Shown here: positions 52,621 to 61,559 of the stretch, in pieces
Layout of the letters: each line of letters opens with the position of its first letter
Numbering within the stretch: position 1 is the stretch's first letter
DNA from: CAJQQK01 sp963696075
Lineage (GTDB): Bacteria; Pseudomonadota; Alphaproteobacteria; Rhizobiales; Hyphomicrobiaceae
Direction of reading: 5' to 3'
Assembly (NCBI GenBank): GCA_963696075.1
Contig: CAVOJD010000009.1
Coordinates: 62,001-126,000 of the forward strand
Length of the DNA stretch: 64,000 bases
The notes under the pieces: generated by a model
Told to the model about the DNA's origin: nothing
Databases searched by the model: none
The model's input: the letters and a program-made list of their open reading frames with translations, nothing else
Made by a program: the position numbers and the translations under genes

Positions 52621-53424
52621 TCAGGCGATGCGCGGCACGTCGAGACGGTGGACGATGCCCTGGGTCTCGCTGGACAAGGCCGGATAGCGCTTGAGGACCA
52701 GGGGGTCGTGGCCGGGGATCACGTTCTCTTTGACGCCACCGGCGAGCGCGGTGAGCTTGTCGTAGGTGCGCAGGGTCGCCTCCGCATCGACGGTTATGAA
52801 GAACGGTTTGCGCATTTCGTAGTTCTCATAGAAATGGGCGGCGTCGGCTGCGACGACGACGGGGCCGTTCTCGGTCATGACGCGGACGCACTGGAGGCCT
52901 TTGGAATGGCCTGGCGCGTGGTGGACGGTGATGCCGGGGGCGATCTCGGCGTCGCCATCGTGGAACTGGACGCGGCCGGAGAAGACGTTGCGGACCATGT
53001 CGCAGACGTGGTCGGGGGTGAAGGGGGCATTCAAGGCGCCATCACACATACACTTGCCGGTCGCATATGCCATCTCGGCTTCCTGGAGATGAAACTTGGC
53101 ATTGGGAAAATCGCCGAGCGTTCCGGCATGATCGAAGTGGAGATGGGAGACGATGAGGTTGTCTATTCTGTCGGCGTCGACATCGATGCGCTTCAGGATT
53201 TCCCGGGGCAGGAGTTCGATCTCGCGGCCACGGTTCGCCGCCTCCTTGTGGTCGAAGCCGGTGTCGACGACGATGGTGCGGTTGTCGTTGCGGATCACCC
53301 AGACGAAATAGTCGATCGGGCCGGGGCTGGCGTGATCGTCGTCGGCCATGAAGTTATAATAGCGCGTCCGGTTGGTTTGGCAGCCATATTTGAGCGCGAA
53401 GATTTCATAGGTTTCTGTTGTCAT
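52621..53424 (-). CDS. MBL-fold hydrolase, N-acyl homoserine lactonase-like
   Basis: 267 residues. The metal-binding HLHFDHAG (His94, His96, Asp98, His99) and the later HHAPGHSKGLQ and AADAAHFYENYE segments are those of the AHL-lactonase/AttM subgroup. GGAAAGG precedes the ATG; the frame is open to 53607 but that part is not conserved. Lactonases of this type open acyl-homoserine lactones or other lactones, including gamma-butyrolactone. Whether it acts on quorum signals cannot be told here. It is divergent from the malonyl-CoA decarboxylase gene. Confidence 0.82.
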   Translation of the reverse strand: MTTETYEIFALKYGCQTNRTRYYNFMADDDHASPGPIDYFVWVIRNDNRTIVVDTGFDHKEAANRGREIELLPREILKRIDVDADRIDNLIVSHLHFDHAGTLGDFPNAKFHLQEAEMAYATGKCMCDGALNAPFTPDHVCDMVRNVFSGRVQFHDGDAEIAPGITVHHAPGHSKGLQCVRVMTENGPVVVAADAAHFYENYEMRKPFFITVDAEATLRTYDKLTALAGGVKENVIPGHDPLVLKRYPALSSETQGIVHRLDVPRIA

Positions 53425-53627
53425 CCAGGGGCCTTTCCGGTCGCAGTTTATCGCTGCCGCAAATGGGCATAGCGTTAGTTTGTTGATTGCGGGGGCATCA
53501 TGCGCTGCCGCGTCAGTGACGTCGAGAGCGGATATTGTGGCTGGCGCTTCGCGTGGGCGGGCGATAAACGGATCGATGTGGCAATGGATTACGACGTTTG
53601 GCTCCAATCAGCAGACCAGAGACAGGA

Positions 53628-55013
53628 ATGAGCAACAACTTCGGATTTCTCCAGGAGCTTTTGAACACGGTCGCGGATACGAGCCGGGGTTTGATCGCGC
53701 GGCGGCTGTTTTCGGAGGCGGATGCCAAGCAGGGGCTGCAGGGGTTGGTCGATGCCTTGATGAAGGGGCAGGGGGAGGCGACCGGCATGGCGATCGCGAA
53801 CCAACTGTTGCGCCATTATACCGAGCTGGATGAGGAATTGCGGCTGGTCTTCTTCAAGTATCTTGCGGAAGTCCTGAAGCCTGACGAGGCACGGGTGAAG
53901 GTTGCCGTTGCTGCCTATGAGGCTGATCCGAGCGATGTCAATCTGATGGCGTTGCAGGAGGCGGTCGAGAGCCCGCGGCAGGAGTTCTTCCGCCGCCTCA
54001 ACATGGCGCCGGGGGCAACGGCCCAGATCGTCCAGATGCGCAAGGAACTGCTCGGGTTTGTGCGCAAGGAGCCAGCGTTACAGCCGATTGACCGCGACCT
54101 GTTCCACCTGCTGCAATCCTGGTTTAACCGCGGGTTCCTGGTGCTGCGGCGGATCGACTGGCAGACGCCGGCGTCGATCCTGGAAAAGATCATCGAATAT
54201 GAAGCGGTGCATGAGATCGATGGTTGGGATGATCTCAGGCGCCGGCTGAACCCGGCGGACCGGCGGTGCTTCGGTTTCTTTCATCCCTCGTTGATCGATG
54301 AGCCGCTGATTTTCGTCGAAGTCGCGCTGACGGATCATGTCGCACAGGACATCCACAGTCTGCTCGCGCCGGCACCAGCGCGGGAGGCATCGCCGGGTCC
54401 GTTGCCGACGACGGCGGTGTTCTATTCGATCTCGAATTGTCAGGACGGGCTCAGGGGGGTGTCGTTCGGCAACTTCCTGATCAAGCAGGTGGTTGATGAA
54501 CTCAAGAAGGAGTTCGAAAGCCTGAAGACGTTTGTGACGCTGTCGCCGGTGCCGCGTTTTGCCGGCTGGCTCGATGGCGTCATCAAAGGGCAGATGTCGA
54601 TTGACGTGGATTTGAGTGAGGCCGAGCGCAACATCCTGAGGCGGCTGGATGAACCGCTCTGGTGGGAGCAACGCGAAGACGATGAAGAGCTGCGTGACCT
54701 CATGCTGGCGCTGGCGGCCCACTACTTCCTGGAAGCCAAGGGGCCGACGGGGGGGCCGATCGATCCAGTCGCGCGGTTCCATCTTGGTAACGGCGCGCGG
54801 CTCGAGAAGATCAACTGGCTGGCCGACACGTCGCAGCGCGGTCTTCAGCAATCGCACGGCCTGATGGTTAACTATCTCTATGATCCGCGCGAAATCGAAG
54901 CCAACCACGAGGCATTCGCCAACCTCGGCCAGATCGCGGCGGTGCGCGGGGTGCGCAATCTCGAGAAACAGCGCGCGCGGCGGCCAACCAAGGTTCAAGG
55001 GGCGCCGCAATAG
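53628..55013 (+). CDS. Malonyl-CoA decarboxylase
   Basis: 461 residues, the usual length. The N-terminal helical domain spans about residues 1-175 and the catalytic acetyltransferase-like domain follows. FFHPSLIDEPLIFVEVAL and ISNCQDGLRGVSFGNFLIKQV hold the active-site His and Ser, and VARFHLGNGARLEKINW is a further family block. It converts malonyl-CoA to acetyl-CoA, permitting use of malonate or disposal of excess malonyl-CoA. There are no malonate genes beside it. Confidence 0.92.
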   Translation: MSNNFGFLQELLNTVADTSRGLIARRLFSEADAKQGLQGLVDALMKGQGEATGMAIANQLLRHYTELDEELRLVFFKYLAEVLKPDEARVKVAVAAYEADPSDVNLMALQEAVESPRQEFFRRLNMAPGATAQIVQMRKELLGFVRKEPALQPIDRDLFHLLQSWFNRGFLVLRRIDWQTPASILEKIIEYEAVHEIDGWDDLRRRLNPADRRCFGFFHPSLIDEPLIFVEVALTDHVAQDIHSLLAPAPAREASPGPLPTTAVFYSISNCQDGLRGVSFGNFLIKQVVDELKKEFESLKTFVTLSPVPRFAGWLDGVIKGQMSIDVDLSEAERNILRRLDEPLWWEQREDDEELRDLMLALAAHYFLEAKGPTGGPIDPVARFHLGNGARLEKINWLADTSQRGLQQSHGLMVNYLYDPREIEANHEAFANLGQIAAVRGVRNLEKQRARRPTKVQGAPQ

Positions 55014-55150
55014 GGCGTCCAACTTGATTGTCTAAACTTTGGCAATGTGCCTTATAGGTATCACACGTTTAAGCGTGGTGGCCGGCGATGCTCCGTGTCG
55101 AGAGCTTGCCGGCGCCACATCACGTAATCGCAGATTGTTCAGGGGTTTTC

Positions 55151-56188
55151 ATGCGTTACGACGAGCAAGACCGGGAAAGCAGAAACGTCGAGGACCGGCG
55201 GGGACGTGGTGGTGGCGGGGGCATGTTCCGGCTCCCCGGTGGTTTCGGTGGCCGTCAGGGGGGGCGTGGGGTCAAGATCCCGTTGCCGATGGGTCGTAGC
55301 GGTGGCCGGGGCGGCTTTTCGATTACGACGCTGATCATCATCGGCGTGATCATGTGGTTCCTCGGGTTCAATCCGCTCAGCATTCTTACAGGTGGCGGCG
55401 GTGGGGGAACGGCCGGACTGCCTGATTTCCAGAACATGCCGCAGATGCCGAAGTTCGATCGGCCGGATCGTCAGGCAAGCCAGAATGAGGGCGGGTTCCA
55501 GTGGCCGAGTTCGACGACGGATGGGGGAACTCAGACCGCACGGCCGGATGATGAGCTTGCGAGCTTCACCAAGAAGGTGCTGGCGGATACGGAGGACGTG
55601 TGGAACCGGGTGTTCAAGCAGTTCGGCCGTGACTACAAGGAGCCGAAGCTTGTTTTGTTCTCGGGCTCGACCACCACAGCGTGCGGACTTGGACAGGCGG
55701 CGATGGGGCCGTTCTATTGTCCGCTTGACGAGAAGATCTATCTCGATCTCGGGTTCTACCGCGAGTTGCGCACGAAATTCCGCGCGCCGGGTGACTTCGC
55801 GCAGGCTTACGTCATCGCGCATGAAGTCGGTCATCACATCCAGAAACTGCTTGGCATTGCGGACCGGGTGATGGAGCTCAAGCAGCGTAACCCGCGGGCT
55901 GCCAATCAGATCCAGGTGCGGATGGAGTTGCAGGCGGATTGTCTGTCAGGGGTTTGGGCCAACCTCAACGATCAGCTGAACAAACGCCTTGAGCCGGGTG
56001 ATATCCGTGAAGGGCTCAATGCGGCGAGTGCGATCGGTGATGATATGATCCAACGCCGCCAGCAGGGCTATGTGGTGCCGGATGCGTTCACACACGGGTC
56101 TTCGGAGCAGCGCGTGCGTTGGTTCCAGAAGGGCTACCAGGCCGGCAACATGCAGGTTTGCGATACGTTCAGCACGCGCGACCTGTGA
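55151..56188 (+). CDS. Neutral zinc metallopeptidase (YpfJ-like)
   Basis: 345 residues. A Gly/Arg-rich cytoplasmic N-terminus is followed by one transmembrane helix at about residues 57-77, so the catalytic part is periplasmic. The zinc motif HEVGHH is at residues 224-229, and the third ligand is likely the Glu in the RMELQADCLSGVWA block. It matches the putative neutral zinc metallopeptidase family (Zincin-like YpfJ). AGGGG lies five bases before the ATG. Its substrate is unknown. A longer frame to 55088 is not supported. Confidence 0.88.
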   Translation: MRYDEQDRESRNVEDRRGRGGGGGMFRLPGGFGGRQGGRGVKIPLPMGRSGGRGGFSITTLIIIGVIMWFLGFNPLSILTGGGGGGTAGLPDFQNMPQMPKFDRPDRQASQNEGGFQWPSSTTDGGTQTARPDDELASFTKKVLADTEDVWNRVFKQFGRDYKEPKLVLFSGSTTTACGLGQAAMGPFYCPLDEKIYLDLGFYRELRTKFRAPGDFAQAYVIAHEVGHHIQKLLGIADRVMELKQRNPRAANQIQVRMELQADCLSGVWANLNDQLNKRLEPGDIREGLNAASAIGDDMIQRRQQGYVVPDAFTHGSSEQRVRWFQKGYQAGNMQVCDTFSTRDL

Positions 56189-56419
56189 ATCTTGAGCTCT
56201 TCACTGGGCATCACTCTCAGCATCACTCTGGGCTTCACTGGGCTTAACCGCCTGGTGAGGCTCACTGCCTTTGTGCGGGGTGGGCGTTCGGTTGCTCCCC
56301 CTGCGAGCTGACGTGCCTCAGACTATTGAGAAAGTGAACGCGGACTTAGGCGGGCAGCCGCCGTGTCCGAAACAGACTTCCTCTCGCGTCAGATTTCGGT
56401 CTGCCTAAATCGGGTCGCT

Positions 56420-57712
56420 TTAGAACGGTGTGCCTGCGTAGGCCGTGACGCCGCACCGGACGCCCTGGCCGATGAGATCGCTGCATAGGCGGTCCGCTTC
56501 GGCGCGATTGGCGACGGGGCCGGCGAGCAGACGATAGGTGCCCGTGGCTGGGTCGGTGACGTAGCGCGGCTGGAGGCCGCCGAGCGACTGGCCGTGGCTC
56601 GTGGTGAGAACCAGCCAACTTGCTCTCAGCCCCGTGACCGAACTGGCACTCGACAGCACGAGAGCGGAGGGGGGCGGTGCGCGCGTGACGGTTGCCGCGC
56701 CGAAGCTGGTGTTGGTTGGCTGTGGTGCGGGCGCGTTGGCGACCGTGCGGCGCGCTGCCGGTTGTTCCGCTGGATTGATGACGATGCGGGGGCGCACGGC
56801 GGCCGGCTCGGCGCGGGCGGGTTGGCTATCTGCGTTCAAAACCGTCGGCTGGAGAAAATTTCCGGTTGGACGGGTCGTCGTGCTCGTGGCGCGGTTGATG
56901 GGCTGTGGCGCGGCCGAGGCCGTCCGGCCATCCTGCCGGGTCGGGATCGGGGGCATGGTGCCGGGGCGCAGCGGGCGGATGGCAAAGTTCTGCCCGTTCA
57001 GGTTCCGGCGTATCGGGGTTGCCGCCGGGACGCCTGGTTGTGCTGATTGAGGTTCTGCAAATGGGGTTTCAGCGGACCTGGCGATTGGCGCGGTGGCTCC
57101 CGGGGCGGGACGCGCGTCGTCGGTGATGACGACGCTCTCGTTGGTTGCGAACGGGTTGAAGGGCGATGCGGCTTCGTTCGCGGGGAGCGGATTTTCGGTG
57201 CGCGGGATCGAGGCGGTCGTCATCGAACTCGCCCCTGGTGTTGTGTTGCCGGTGGCCGGATTTGAGGGCTCAGTAGCTGCGTCGGATGGATCGCGCGCGT
57301 CGGCGGATGTGGCGGGTACGACAGGCGGCGTTTCCTGAGCTTGCTTGAGTTTGTGGCGGAGCAATTCGAGCTCTTCGTTCAGGGCGCGGACTTTGTCGGT
57401 CAGTTCAGGATCTTTGCGTTCGGGTTGTGCGGCCGGTTCCGGTGCGCGGTTTGCCAGTTCGACAGGTTTTGCGCCTGAGAAATCGGTCTGCACGCGGGCC
57501 AGAACATGGCGCCGTGCCTCAGAGTTCTGGGCGAAGAGCGCAAGATAGGCGAAACTCGCGCCAGCCAGCACGATCCAAACGGCCATATACGCTCGCCAGA
57601 ATGTCTTGCGGGGCGCGGCGGCGGCATGTGCGTGCATGTCTTGCATCGTTTCTTGATCCCACATCACCAAACGGGGCTCAAAAAAACGCGAGCCGACAGC
57701 GTACTTACGCAT
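56420..57712 (-). CDS. SPOR-like domain protein with single transmembrane segment
   Basis: 430 residues. A transmembrane helix lies at about 37-60 (FWRAYMAVWIVLAGASFAYLAL), then a coiled coil (KVRALNEELELLRHKLKQAQ), a long Pro/Ala/Thr-rich linker, and a C-terminal SPOR-like domain of about 60 residues (GGLQPRYVTDPATGTYRLLAG to RCGVTAYAG). SPOR domains bind denuded glycan strands, often at the division site. The start is uncertain: ATGs at 57664 and 57646 also precede the helix. It is divergent from glmU. Confidence 0.75.
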   Translation of the reverse strand: MRKYAVGSRFFEPRLVMWDQETMQDMHAHAAAAPRKTFWRAYMAVWIVLAGASFAYLALFAQNSEARRHVLARVQTDFSGAKPVELANRAPEPAAQPERKDPELTDKVRALNEELELLRHKLKQAQETPPVVPATSADARDPSDAATEPSNPATGNTTPGASSMTTASIPRTENPLPANEAASPFNPFATNESVVITDDARPAPGATAPIARSAETPFAEPQSAQPGVPAATPIRRNLNGQNFAIRPLRPGTMPPIPTRQDGRTASAAPQPINRATSTTTRPTGNFLQPTVLNADSQPARAEPAAVRPRIVINPAEQPAARRTVANAPAPQPTNTSFGAATVTRAPPPSALVLSSASSVTGLRASWLVLTTSHGQSLGGLQPRYVTDPATGTYRLLAGPVANRAEADRLCSDLIGQGVRCGVTAYAGTPF

Positions 57713-58105
57713 GACGAACGATCGGACATTCGAGGATCAAGGGCATGGGGTCAATGGTTCGCGGGCGGCGAGCGGTGATCAATTGTGGAAATCGTGGCTT
57801 CTACACCTTGAAGTTGTGTATCTTGTGGGCACGCGCTTTTGTGGCGAATCTGCCGCTGTTCTGCATCGCGTGCCTGACGGATTGTCGAGACGAGACGTAA
57901 AGGAGGGGGAGAATAATTGCGGTTAGGCCGCAAAAGGATTATTGCGGCCTTGATGAAAAGCCGAAGCTGAGCAATCTCACGGCATAACGCCTTGCCACTG
58001 CAACCTGATGGTGATGCCGACGGTGGCTGATGGCGGTGGTTTGAGGCGTTCGGTGCGGCTTCGGTCGGGGCCGGATGTGGGACTGAGCGTTTGAAGGACA
58101 ACAAG
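57713..58105. other. Divergent intergenic region between the SPOR-like gene and glmU
   Basis: About 390 bp. It must carry promoters for both directions. On the glmU side, TTGCGG / GGCCGCAA / TTGCGGCC at 57917-57949 can form two mutually exclusive hairpins. The GTG start of glmU is preceded by GAAGGA. Confidence 0.5.
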
Positions 58106-59458
58106 GTGGCGAACAAGGCACTGACGATCGTACTGGCTGCGGGCAAGGGTACGCGCATGAAGTCGCAGCTTCCCAAGGCGCTGCACCAGATTGGGGGGCG
58201 GTCGCTGCTCGGTCATGTGCTGGCTGCGAGCCGTGCGGCCATTGCCGGCAATGTTGCGGTCGTGGTGGGGCCGGATATGGCAAGTGTCGCGGCGGAGGCA
58301 GACGCCCAGGCGCCCGGCGCGCGGACATTTCTGCAGGCGGGACAGCAGGGGACGGCGGATGCGGTTCTGGCGGCGCGGGAGGCAATCGCGGAGGGGGGCG
58401 ATGTCTTTGTTCTGTTCTGTGATACGCCGCTGATCAGAAGCGAGACGCTGGGGCGGATGCAGGCGGCGCTGGACACGGGCGCACATGTCGCCGTGCTTGG
58501 CTTCGAGGCGCAGGACCCGACGGGTTATGGCCGGCTGCTGACCTCAGCCGACGGTGAACTGCTGGCGATCCGCGAACATAATGATGCAACCGAGGAAGAG
58601 CGCGCGGTGCGATTGTGCAACTCGGGCGTCATGGCGTTTCGTGTCGGCGATCTCAATGGATTGCTGGATCAGATCGATGCCAACAACGCCAAGGGCGAAT
58701 ACTACCTGACGGATGCCATCGAGCTCGCGCGCAAAGCGGGGCTGAAGGCGGTGGCGGTTGCAAGCGACGAAGAGGAGTTGCTCGGTGTCAACGACCGGCG
58801 TCAACTCGCGGTGGCAGAGGGCGTGTTCCAGTCGCGGATGCGCGATCAGGCCATGATCGAGGGGGCCACGCTGATTGCGCCGGAGACCGTCTGGTTCAGC
58901 CACGATACACGCATCGGCCGGGACTGCATCATCGAGCCGAACGTGTTCTTCGGGCCGGGCGTCGAGATCGCCGACAACGTGGTGATCCGCGCCAATTCCC
59001 ACATCGAGGGCGCGCGGATCGGGGCAGGGGCGCGGATCGGCCCGTTTGCCCGGCTGAGGCCGGGGGCTGAGCTTGGCGCGGACGTTCACATCGGCAACTT
59101 CGTCGAGGTGAAGAACGTTGCGATGGGGCAGGGTTCAAAGGCCAACCATCTGGCGTATCTGGGCGATGGTTCTGTGGGGGCGAAGGCGAATATCGGGGCG
59201 GGGACAATCTTTTGTAACTACGATGGTTTCTTCAAGCACCGCACGGAAATTGGCGACGGCGCGTTCGTTGGATCGAATTCCGCGCTGGTTGCGCCTGTGA
59301 AGATCGGAGACGGCGCGTTTGTTGGCTCGGGCAGTGTGATCAGCCGGGATGTGCCGGCGGACGCGCTATCGCTTGAGCGCAATGAGCAGGTCACCCACGC
59401 GGGGTGGGCGGAGAAATTTCGCACGCTGATGAAGCGGCGCAAGGAGAAGGGCCGGTAA
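58106..59458 (+). CDS. glmU: Bifunctional UDP-GlcNAc pyrophosphorylase / glucosamine-1-phosphate acetyltransferase
   Basis: 450 residues from a GTG start with GAAGGA upstream. The N-terminal uridyltransferase domain starts with the LAAGKGTRMKS motif; the C-terminal half (from about residue 245) is a left-handed beta-helix of hexapeptide repeats, for example IGRDCIIEPNVFFGPGVEI, ending with a positively charged tail. It makes UDP-GlcNAc for peptidoglycan and lipopolysaccharide. A TTG at 58091 is an alternative start. glmS follows 116 bp downstream, giving the usual pair. Confidence 0.95.
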   Translation: MANKALTIVLAAGKGTRMKSQLPKALHQIGGRSLLGHVLAASRAAIAGNVAVVVGPDMASVAAEADAQAPGARTFLQAGQQGTADAVLAAREAIAEGGDVFVLFCDTPLIRSETLGRMQAALDTGAHVAVLGFEAQDPTGYGRLLTSADGELLAIREHNDATEEERAVRLCNSGVMAFRVGDLNGLLDQIDANNAKGEYYLTDAIELARKAGLKAVAVASDEEELLGVNDRRQLAVAEGVFQSRMRDQAMIEGATLIAPETVWFSHDTRIGRDCIIEPNVFFGPGVEIADNVVIRANSHIEGARIGAGARIGPFARLRPGAELGADVHIGNFVEVKNVAMGQGSKANHLAYLGDGSVGAKANIGAGTIFCNYDGFFKHRTEIGDGAFVGSNSALVAPVKIGDGAFVGSGSVISRDVPADALSLERNEQVTHAGWAEKFRTLMKRRKEKGR

Positions 59459-59574
59459 GGCTGGCGGGTGGCAAAGTGCAGTGATCGCAATAATGCGACA
59501 TCACTATTGAATTGAAGTATTCGCGGTGGCGCTGAAAGAGTGGCGCCGGGACGGCAAACTCGGGAGCGGGTTGG

Positions 59575-61395
59575 ATGTGTGGAATTGTCGGCATACTCGG
59601 TAAGGGTGATGTGGCGCACGATATCGTCGATGCGCTGCGGAGGCTGGAATACCGCGGCTATGATTCGGCCGGGGTGGCGACGGTGGTTGGCGCATCGCTG
59701 GTCAGGCGGCGTGCGGAAGGCAAGCTGCGCAATCTCGAGGCCCGTCTGGTGGAGGAGCCGCTGGCGGGGCACACGGGGATCGGCCATACGCGCTGGGCGA
59801 CGCACGGCAAGCCGACGGAAGTCAATGCGCACCCACACATGAACGACCGCGTGTCGGTGGTCCACAACGGCATCATCGAGAATTTCCGCGAGCTCCGGGA
59901 CGAGTTGGTGAGCAAGGGGGCAGCGTTCGAGTCGGATACCGATACAGAGACGATCGTCCACCTCATCACTTATCATCTCCAGCAGGGCCTCGATCAGATC
60001 GGCGCGGTGCAGGAGAGCCTCAAGCAGCTCACGGGCGCGTTCGCGGTCGGGATTATTTTTTCGGACGATCAAGATCTTATGATTGCGGCCCGTAAGGGGA
60101 GCCCGCTGGCGATCGGGCATGGCGATGGCGAGGTCTATCTGGGTTCCGATGCGATCGCGCTGGCGCCTTTCACGAGCGAACTGACGTATCTCGAGGAGGG
60201 CGATTGTGCGCTGCTCCGGCGCCAGTCGATCGTCATCTACGACAAGGACGGCGAGGTTGTGGAGCGGCCCCGGGTGCAGGCGGTGGCCGGCGCGCTGACG
60301 GTCGATAAGGGCAATCACCGCCACTTCATGCACAAGGAGATCCATGAGCAGCCGGAAGTGGTTAGCCACACGCTGGCGCATTACATCGACATGGCGACGC
60401 GCGAGACGCACATCCCGGAGCTTGGGATCAACCTTGCCGATATCGACCGGGTTACGATCTCGGCATGCGGGACGGCCTATTATGCGGGGCTCGTCGCAAA
60501 ATACTGGATCGAGCGGTATGCCCGGCTGCCGGTGGAGATCGATGTCGCCTCCGAGATGCGCTATCGCGAAGCGCCGCTGCCGGCCAAGGGGCTGGCGGTG
60601 TTCGTGTCGCAGTCCGGCGAGACGGCCGATACGCTTGCGACGCTGCGCTATTGCAAGGAGAATGGCCAGCGGATCGCCTCAATCGTGAATGTGCGGACCT
60701 CTTCGATTGCGCGCGAGTCGGATCAGATCATGCCGACGCTGGCGGGGCCGGAAATCGGGGTTGCCTCGACCAAGGCTTTCACCTGTCAGCTTGCAGCGCT
60801 TGCGTGCCTGACGATCGCGTTGGGCAAGGCCAAGGGGCACATCGACGATGCGCTCGAGCAGGAGATTGTTGGCGCGCTGATGGAAGTGCCGCGTCACATT
60901 TCCTCGATCGTGCGCCAGGAACGCGATTACATCGCGCTTGCAACGGAACTCTCGAGGGCGCGCGATATTCTCTATCTCGGGCGGAATATATCGTTTCCGA
61001 TCGCGATGGAGGGCGCGCTCAAGCTGAAGGAGATTTCCTATATCCATGCGGAAGGGTACGCGGCGGGCGAACTCAAGCACGGGCCGATCGCGCTCATCGA
61101 CGAGAGCGTGCCCGTGATCGTGATCGCGCCGAAGGATGCGTTGTTCGACAAGACGATCTCGAACATGCAGGAGGTCGCCGCGCGGGGCGGGCGAATCGTT
61201 CTGATCTCGGATGCCGAGGCGCACGAGTTCGGCGGAGAGGTGGTCCACCATGTCAAAATGCCGACGGTGCATCCTTTCGTCAGCCCGATGGTGTCAGCGA
61301 TTCCGATCCAGTTGATTGCCTATCATACCGCTGTTTTCATGGGCACGGATGTCGACCAGCCGCGCAACCTCGCCAAGTCCGTGACTGTGGAATAG
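59575..61395 (+). CDS. glmS: Glutamine-fructose-6-phosphate aminotransferase
   Basis: 606 residues. Cys2 is the N-terminal nucleophile of the glutaminase domain (MCGIVGILG). The GIGHTRWATHGKPT block follows, and two SIS sugar-isomerase domains lie between about residues 290 and 600, with ISACGTAYYAGLVAKYW, FVSQSGETADTLATL and the C-terminal KSVTVE that closes the active site. It makes glucosamine-6-phosphate, the first step towards UDP-GlcNAc. There is no glmS ribozyme in front of it, as expected outside Gram-positives. Confidence 0.96.
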   Translation: MCGIVGILGKGDVAHDIVDALRRLEYRGYDSAGVATVVGASLVRRRAEGKLRNLEARLVEEPLAGHTGIGHTRWATHGKPTEVNAHPHMNDRVSVVHNGIIENFRELRDELVSKGAAFESDTDTETIVHLITYHLQQGLDQIGAVQESLKQLTGAFAVGIIFSDDQDLMIAARKGSPLAIGHGDGEVYLGSDAIALAPFTSELTYLEEGDCALLRRQSIVIYDKDGEVVERPRVQAVAGALTVDKGNHRHFMHKEIHEQPEVVSHTLAHYIDMATRETHIPELGINLADIDRVTISACGTAYYAGLVAKYWIERYARLPVEIDVASEMRYREAPLPAKGLAVFVSQSGETADTLATLRYCKENGQRIASIVNVRTSSIARESDQIMPTLAGPEIGVASTKAFTCQLAALACLTIALGKAKGHIDDALEQEIVGALMEVPRHISSIVRQERDYIALATELSRARDILYLGRNISFPIAMEGALKLKEISYIHAEGYAAGELKHGPIALIDESVPVIVIAPKDALFDKTISNMQEVAARGGRIVLISDAEAHEFGGEVVHHVKMPTVHPFVSPMVSAIPIQLIAYHTAVFMGTDVDQPRNLAKSVTVE

Positions 61396-61559
61396 ACGCA
61401 GTGATGGGCGATGGATGGCGTTCGGCGTTTGCGTCTGGCGTCAGGTTCGCTTAGCTTTTGGCGTGAAAGCAGGTGTATTCGTTGGCCTGCGCGGCGCCAG
61501 AGCGAAATTTCTCACGGGGATGAGGGATTGGCGGTCAGGGCACCAGGGGGAACGTCATT

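Noticed and set aside
59459..59574. glmS ribozyme
   Set aside because: No ribozyme-like core is visible, and this class is found mainly in Gram-positive bacteria.
61396..61559. Possible small gene between glmS and the SPOR-like gene
   Set aside because: Only 160 bp, and the frames here are continuations of shadow frames.
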